From positions 1 through 10,038 of the forward strand of contig CAJLFL010000058.1 of the NCBI GenBank assembly GCA_905205855.1: a stretch of 10,038 bases of DNA. The letters are read 5' to 3'. Made by a program: the position numbers and the translations under genes. Source of the stretch: an uncultured Eubacteriales bacterium (lineage in GTDB: Bacteria; Bacillota; Clostridia; Monoglobales; Monoglobaceae). Position 1 is the stretch's first letter. Each line of letters begins with the position of its first letter. Positions 6,344 through 10,038 of this stretch are shown piece after piece. Below the pieces are notes generated by a model. The model was not told where the DNA came from and did not search any database. It was given only the letters and a program-made list of their open reading frames with translations.

Positions 6344-7508
6344 TTTATGTGCTGACATAGGATACAGAAGCATTAACCACTACGGAGAGCAGCTGTGCGG
6401 CGACCATATAGATATTGTGGATCAAGGCGAAAACTCTACCGTTATAGTTCTTGCCGACGGTCTTGGCAGCGGAGTAAAAGCAAGTATTCTTTCTACCCTG
6501 ACCTCAAAAATAATCTCAACAATGATGGCAGAAGGACTTTCGCTTGAGGATTGCGTTGAAACCATTGCCGCAACTCTGCCTATCTGCTCTGTCCGGCATG
6601 TAGCATATTCCACCTTTACCATCATTCATCTTATAAATAATGAAACGGCTGAGATTATACAATACGACAATCCGCATGTAATATTACTGCGCGGCGGGAA
6701 AAACTTTGAATATCCAAAAACCGAGCTTAACATAGGCGGAAAAAAAATATATAAATCGGTAATACAGCTTTGCGAGGATGATATTTTTGTTGCAATGAGC
6801 GACGGATGTCCGCACGCAGGCATAGGTCTTGCATACAACTTTGGCTGGAAGCGTGAAGATATTATTGACTTTGTTGAAACTGTTTCGGTTGCCGGATACA
6901 CAGCAAAAACTCTGTCAACCATACTGATAGACGAATGTTATAAGCTGTACGGCGGCGAACCCGGTGATGATGCAACCGCATGTATTGTACGCATACGCAA
7001 AAGAGAGCCGATGAATCTGTTATTCGGTCCGCCGTCCAACAGAGATGACTGTGACCGCATGATGTCATTATTTTTCTCAAAAGAGGGAAAGCATATCGTC
7101 TGCGGCGGCACTACCTCCTCCATTGTTGCAAAATATCTTAAAAAACCGCTCCGTACAAGTCTTAACTATGAGCAGTCGGATATTCCGCCAATAGCCGAGA
7201 TAGAAGGCGTTGATCTTGTTACCGAAGGCGTCATAACAATAAACAGGGTTTTGACATATGCAAAGGACTATCTTGCTGACAATGAAAAGTATACTCAATG
7301 GAGCTGTAAGCGTGACGGCGCTTCACTTATCTGCCGTCTGCTTTTTGAAGAAGCGACCGACATAAACTTTTTTGTCGGCAGAGCAGTCAATCCGGCACAT
7401 CAAAATCCGGATTTGCCAATTAACTTCAATATTAAAATGAATCTTGCTGCCGAACTATCAGATTGCCTTAAAAAAATGGGCAAAAAGGTCAAGCTGAGTT
7501 ATTTTTAA
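6336..7508 (+). CDS. SpoIIE/PP2C-type protein serine/threonine phosphatase with an unassigned C-terminal domain
   Basis: A 390-residue protein. Residues 1-222 are a SpoIIE-class PP2C phosphatase with the metal-binding motifs LADGLGSG (Asp41), AMSDG (Asp156) and GDDATACIV (Asp211, Asp212). Such enzymes are Mn/Mg-dependent and remove phosphate from Ser/Thr, classically on anti-sigma antagonists. Residues about 226-390 form a second region (LLFGPPSNRDDCDRMM, then KHIVCGGTTSSIVAKYL) that I cannot assign to a known domain. No membrane segment is present, unlike SpoIIE itself. The start at 6336 is chosen because AAGGAG (6320-6325) lies 10 bases upstream and the sequence begins MNDLCADIGYRSIN; the frame is open further upstream inside hydS but without a better site. 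The 8-base overlap with hydS suggests coupled translation and equal amounts, and a natural reading is that HydS controls this phosphatase, opposed by the operon's kinase. No STAS or anti-sigma gene is present, so the substrate is unknown. Confidence 0.88.
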   Translation: MNDLCADIGYRSINHYGEQLCGDHIDIVDQGENSTVIVLADGLGSGVKASILSTLTSKIISTMMAEGLSLEDCVETIAATLPICSVRHVAYSTFTIIHLINNETAEIIQYDNPHVILLRGGKNFEYPKTELNIGGKKIYKSVIQLCEDDIFVAMSDGCPHAGIGLAYNFGWKREDIIDFVETVSVAGYTAKTLSTILIDECYKLYGGEPGDDATACIVRIRKREPMNLLFGPPSNRDDCDRMMSLFFSKEGKHIVCGGTTSSIVAKYLKKPLRTSLNYEQSDIPPIAEIEGVDLVTEGVITINRVLTYAKDYLADNEKYTQWSCKRDGASLICRLLFEEATDINFFVGRAVNPAHQNPDLPINFNIKMNLAAELSDCLKKMGKKVKLSYF

Positions 7509-7536
7509 TAAATCAAGTCAAAAAGGGGGTTAATGT

Positions 7537-8961
7537 ATGAGAAAATTTGACACAAAGGTTCAGCACCTCAAATACAAGGTGCTGCGCGAGGTTGCCAGAC
7601 AGGAATGGAACGGTACTCTGCTTAAAAATCTTTTGGATATACCGAAAATCATTGTACCGGGAAACACACCCACCATGCGCTGCTGCGTATACAAGGAACG
7701 TGCGATATTGGGAGAACGCATAAAGCTTGCTATGGGCGGTCATGAAGAAAATCCGAATATTATTGAAGTAATAGAAATTGCTTGTGACGAATGTCCCGTC
7801 GGCGGATATGAGGTCACAAATGCCTGTCGCGGCTGTCTTGCCCACAGATGCGAGGACGTATGCCGCCGTGACGCTCTGTCTTTTGACGAAAACCACGTAG
7901 CACATATTGATAAATCAAAATGTGTAGAGTGCGGAGCATGTGCAAAGGTTTGTCCTTATACCGCAATAGTATGTCATAAGCGCCCGTGCCAAAATGCCTG
8001 CAAAATAAAGGCAATCAGTATGAATGATGACAGATCCGCCAAGATTGATAATGATAAATGTACTGCCTGCGGAGCGTGTGTTTATCAATGTCCGTTTGGC
8101 GCTATCACTGATAAATCATTTATTGTTGATGTTATCAAACTTCTTAAAAATTCAGAAAGTGACGGCTATAAGCTATATGCTGTGGTTGCTCCGTCTATAT
8201 CAAGTCAGTTTACATATGCAAAGCTGGGACAGGTCATAACCGGACTTAAAGAACTTGGCTTTCACACAGTAATAGAAGCCGCACTCGGTGCGGATATGGT
8301 TGCACAAGCCGAATCAAAAGAACTTGCCGAAAAAGGCTTTTTGACCAGCTCATGCTGTCCTGCATTTGTTGCGTATATTCAAAAGGCTTTTCCAAATCTT
8401 TCTCCGTATATATCGCACAACCTGTCACCTATGGCTACAATATCGAAGTATATAAAGGACACGACCGAAAACGCAAAGGTTGTGTTTATAGGTCCATGTA
8501 CCGCAAAAAAGGCAGAAATTCAAAAGGATGAAGTAAAGCCGTATGTTGACGCCGTCCTTACATTTGAAGAACTTCAGGCTTTATTTGACAGCCGTGATCT
8601 GGATATAACTACACTTGAAGAAGGCGTTTTGGATAATGCCTCGTATTTTGGCAGAATATTTGCACGATGCGGCGGTCTTGCTGACGCGGTTGCACAAGGA
8701 CTGAAGGAACAAGGTCTGAACGATTTTGAACTTAAGGCAATATCATGTGACGGTATTGATGAATGTCGAACAGCTTTACTTAAAAAGAGTAAAAACGTTC
8801 TTGACGCAAACTTTATAGAAGGTATGGCGTGTACCGGAGGCTGTATCGGCGGTGCAGGCTGTCTGACTCACGGGCCAAAAAGCAAATCAGATGTTGATAA
8901 ATACGGGCGCGAAGCGCTGGAAAAAACAATAAGCGACGCGGTATCCGTACTTAAATACTAA
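7537..8961 (+). CDS. hydA2: Monomeric ferredoxin-dependent [FeFe]-hydrogenase (group B type, HydA2)
   Basis: A 474-residue cytoplasmic hydrogenase making H2 from reduced ferredoxin. The N-terminal half carries many cysteines: Cys97/100/105/109, Cys129/132/135/139 (CxxCxxCxxxCP), Cys146/151/155, and Cys175/178/181/185 (CxxCxxCxxxCP), plus Cys49-Cys50 and Cys83/Cys86. That is enough for two ferredoxin-type [4Fe-4S] clusters and probably more. The H-cluster domain (about 210-474) has L1 TSSCCPAF (Cys273 proton relay, Cys274 ligand), L2 GPCTAKKAE (Cys321, Lys324) and L3 EGMACTGGCIGGAGC (Cys432, Cys436, Met430). The L2 methionine of group A is Gly319 here, and the order of motifs and lack of an NADH module fit group B. 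Relay residues Glu259, Glu262 and Ser293 appear retained, so it should be catalytic. AAAGGGGG (7522-7529) precedes the ATG by 7 bases. It is the last gene of the operon, before a strong terminator. Named by analogy with R. albus HydA2; the maturases HydE, HydF and HydG are not in the window. Confidence 0.92.
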   Translation: MRKFDTKVQHLKYKVLREVARQEWNGTLLKNLLDIPKIIVPGNTPTMRCCVYKERAILGERIKLAMGGHEENPNIIEVIEIACDECPVGGYEVTNACRGCLAHRCEDVCRRDALSFDENHVAHIDKSKCVECGACAKVCPYTAIVCHKRPCQNACKIKAISMNDDRSAKIDNDKCTACGACVYQCPFGAITDKSFIVDVIKLLKNSESDGYKLYAVVAPSISSQFTYAKLGQVITGLKELGFHTVIEAALGADMVAQAESKELAEKGFLTSSCCPAFVAYIQKAFPNLSPYISHNLSPMATISKYIKDTTENAKVVFIGPCTAKKAEIQKDEVKPYVDAVLTFEELQALFDSRDLDITTLEEGVLDNASYFGRIFARCGGLADAVAQGLKEQGLNDFELKAISCDGIDECRTALLKKSKNVLDANFIEGMACTGGCIGGAGCLTHGPKSKSDVDKYGREALEKTISDAVSVLKY

Positions 8962-8967
8962 ACAAAA

Positions 8968-9006
8968 GCGGCTGCGGCAAAATGGAATTCATTTTGCCGC
9001 AGCCGC
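8968..9006. terminator. Strong bidirectional terminator between convergent genes
   Basis: GCGGCTGCGGCAAAATG (8968-8984) pairs perfectly with CATTTTGCCGCAGCCGC (8990-9006): a 17-bp stem with a 5-base loop. On the plus strand it is followed by ATTTATT. On the minus strand it is followed by TTTTGTTT, the better U-tract. It lies between the hydA2 stop and the convergent AraC-family stop and would end both transcripts. Confidence 0.88.
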
Positions 9007-9013
9007 ATTTATT

Positions 9014-9853
9014 CTACACACTATTAAATTTTGAAGGCGAAATACCTATTATTTCTTTAAACAGCTTAGAGAAATGTTTAATATCCGGAATTCCAACTCT
9101 TACTGCTGCCTCAGATACAGAAAGCGAATCATGCTGAAGCAAATTCACAGCAGTATTCATTTTGTATTCCAGCAAATACCTATGCATAGATTTCCCGGTA
9201 TGCCGCACCACAAGACTGTTAAGATAATTCGGATGATAATTAAAGTATAAGCCTATTTCTTCATTTGTCAGCTTACGATAGTAATTCTGTCTTATATAAT
9301 CCAGCACAGCCTGTGCAAGACGGCTTGACTTACTGTCATGCGGATTTTTTACCAAACGCATACTGTCAATCAAAGCTTCTTTCAGCATGGCTGAGATTTT
9401 TTGCGCATAATAAATCTGTTTTCTGTCATATTCATCTGCTATCGCCAAAAATATATTCTTTATCTTATATGCTTTACACGCAATAAACGACCGGTCAAAA
9501 ACATCAGTATCTTCAAAGCTTACATCCTCAAGACACACTATGTCCTCTCCGCTTTTCACAGGTCCTATGGGTGATGATAAATCCCTGTGCTCTTGTGTAA
9601 AATCAAAATTACACCCTGTTATAACCGCACTTCTATCACATATTACTCTATAATTTGTTCCCGATTTCCAATATATAATGTCGCCGCCGCTGATATTATA
9701 CTTAACTCCCTCAATATAAACCTCTGCCGCACCTTCTTCGCAATAGAAAATTCTATGATCGCAGGCGACAAAGGTATCCTCGGTAAAACCATGCTCACTT
9801 CTTCTTGCAAATCTTACATATGGGTTAATATCACTTATAAACATATAAACCAT
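9014..9853 (-). CDS. AraC-family transcriptional regulator
   Basis: A 279-residue protein with the usual AraC layout and length. The N-terminal third reads as a cupin-type effector pocket (FYCEEGAAEVYIEGVKYNISGGDIIYW region, residues about 34-63). The C-terminal 100 residues form the double helix-turn-helix DNA-binding domain, with first helix-turn-helix LTNEEIGLYFNYHPNYLNSL, connecting helix MHRYLLEYKMNTAVNLL, second helix-turn-helix SVSEAAVRVGIPDIKHFSKLFKE and terminal GISPSKFNSV. Such regulators usually sense a sugar. The gene runs against the hydrogenase operon and divergently from the gene starting at 9956, which is its more likely target. The start at 9853 has only a weak purine-rich site upstream; the internal ATG at 9844 (residue 4) is an alternative. 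There is no sign that it controls the hydrogenase operon. Confidence 0.92.
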   Translation of the reverse strand: MVYMFISDINPYVRFARRSEHGFTEDTFVACDHRIFYCEEGAAEVYIEGVKYNISGGDIIYWKSGTNYRVICDRSAVITGCNFDFTQEHRDLSSPIGPVKSGEDIVCLEDVSFEDTDVFDRSFIACKAYKIKNIFLAIADEYDRKQIYYAQKISAMLKEALIDSMRLVKNPHDSKSSRLAQAVLDYIRQNYYRKLTNEEIGLYFNYHPNYLNSLVVRHTGKSMHRYLLEYKMNTAVNLLQHDSLSVSEAAVRVGIPDIKHFSKLFKEIIGISPSKFNSV

Positions 9854-9908
9854 CTCAAAATCTTTATTTTATACGAATTTATTTTTAGAATTTGAGTTCA
9901 GCTTACCA

Positions 9909-9914
9909 TATAAT
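9909..9914 (+). promoter_or_regulatory. -10 element of the gene starting at 9956, probably activator-dependent
   Basis: A perfect TATAAT stands 41 bases before the ATG, but nothing near TTGACA lies 16-18 bases upstream (the best is ttagaa at 9885-9890). A good -10 with a poor -35, beside a divergent AraC-family gene, suggests an activated promoter. The roughly 100-base intergenic region (9854-9955) would also have to hold the AraC-family gene's own promoter. Confidence 0.5.
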
Positions 9915-9955
9915 TGTGATATAGTCAAGAAAAAGATTAACACAGGAGGTTTATT

Positions 9956-10038
9956 ATGATAGAAAGAAAAGCCAAAAGGCATGCAAAAGCCGCAGTCTTT
10001 GCCGCAGCACACGCAAAATATTGGGAGCAATTTGACGG
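9956..10038 (+). CDS. Start of a gene cut by the window edge, possibly a sugar isomerase of the L-fucose/L-arabinose isomerase type
   Basis: ATG 9956 follows AGGAGGT (9944-9950) by five bases, and 27 codons are visible before the edge with no stop. The protein begins with a basic helix (MIERKAKRHAKAAV) followed by VFAAAHAKYWEQFDG. A hydrophobic strand followed by 'YWxQFxG' resembles the start of proteins related to L-fucose/L-arabinose isomerase, and divergence from an AraC-family regulator would fit sugar catabolism. With only 27 residues this is a weak resemblance. That a gene starts here is well supported; the product is not. Confidence 0.65.
   Translation, partial: MIERKAKRHAKAAVFAAAHAKYWEQFD

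Noticed and set aside
1..10038. Mobile element, CRISPR array, tRNA or rRNA gene
   Set aside because: I saw no transposase or integrase motifs, no spaced direct repeats, and no tRNA- or rRNA-like segment; genes are tightly packed and of uniform character.

Overview
The window looks like a chromosome segment from a strictly anaerobic, fermentative Clostridia bacterium. The best guess is a gut or rumen member of the Oscillospiraceae/Ruminococcaceae, close in gene content to Ruminococcus albus. The reasons are the moderately AT-rich DNA, strong AGGAGG-type ribosome binding sites, a full-length bifunctional AdhE, two [FeFe]-hydrogenases and a clostridial-type Rex operator. Genus assignment is inference.

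Layout. At the left edge is the 3' part of a LysR-type regulator (3-722, +), followed by a short intergenic region. That region holds an AT-rich dyad and then a near-perfect Rex operator (783-800) lying on the -35 element of a plausible promoter (794-823). From there a run of six same-strand genes fills 892-8961. They are adhE (acetyl-CoA to ethanol), a small kinase of the APH/choline-kinase fold, a 79-residue thioredoxin-like [2Fe-2S] ferredoxin, a group C (putatively sensory) [FeFe]-hydrogenase with a PAS domain (HydS), a SpoIIE/PP2C-type phosphatase, and a group B-type ferredoxin-dependent [FeFe]-hydrogenase (HydA2). Two junctions overlap (adhE/kinase by 4 bases, hydS/phosphatase by 8). The gaps on either side of the ferredoxin gene carry RNA hairpins. 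A strong bidirectional terminator (8968-9006) separates this operon from a convergent AraC-family regulator (9014-9853, -). Divergent from that regulator, at the right edge, the first 27 codons of another gene begin; it may be a sugar isomerase.

How the genes work together. AdhE uses NADH to make ethanol and HydA2 would use reduced ferredoxin to make H2; both are electron-disposal routes. The Rex site would tie the operon to the NADH/NAD+ ratio. HydS has the parts of an H2 sensor: two ferredoxin clusters, an H-cluster domain with the signature changes of sensory enzymes, a further Fe-S module, PAS, and a terminal helix. It sits beside a kinase/phosphatase pair that could carry the signal. From memory, a transcription unit with this set (hydA2, hydS, bifunctional aldehyde/alcohol dehydrogenase, Ser/Thr kinase, Ser/Thr phosphatase, redox-sensing repressor) was described in Ruminococcus albus 7 and proposed to be H2-regulated. 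The architecture is therefore not wholly new. The signalling route, the target of the kinase/phosphatase pair, the role of the small ferredoxin and the intercistronic RNA structures are, to my knowledge, open.
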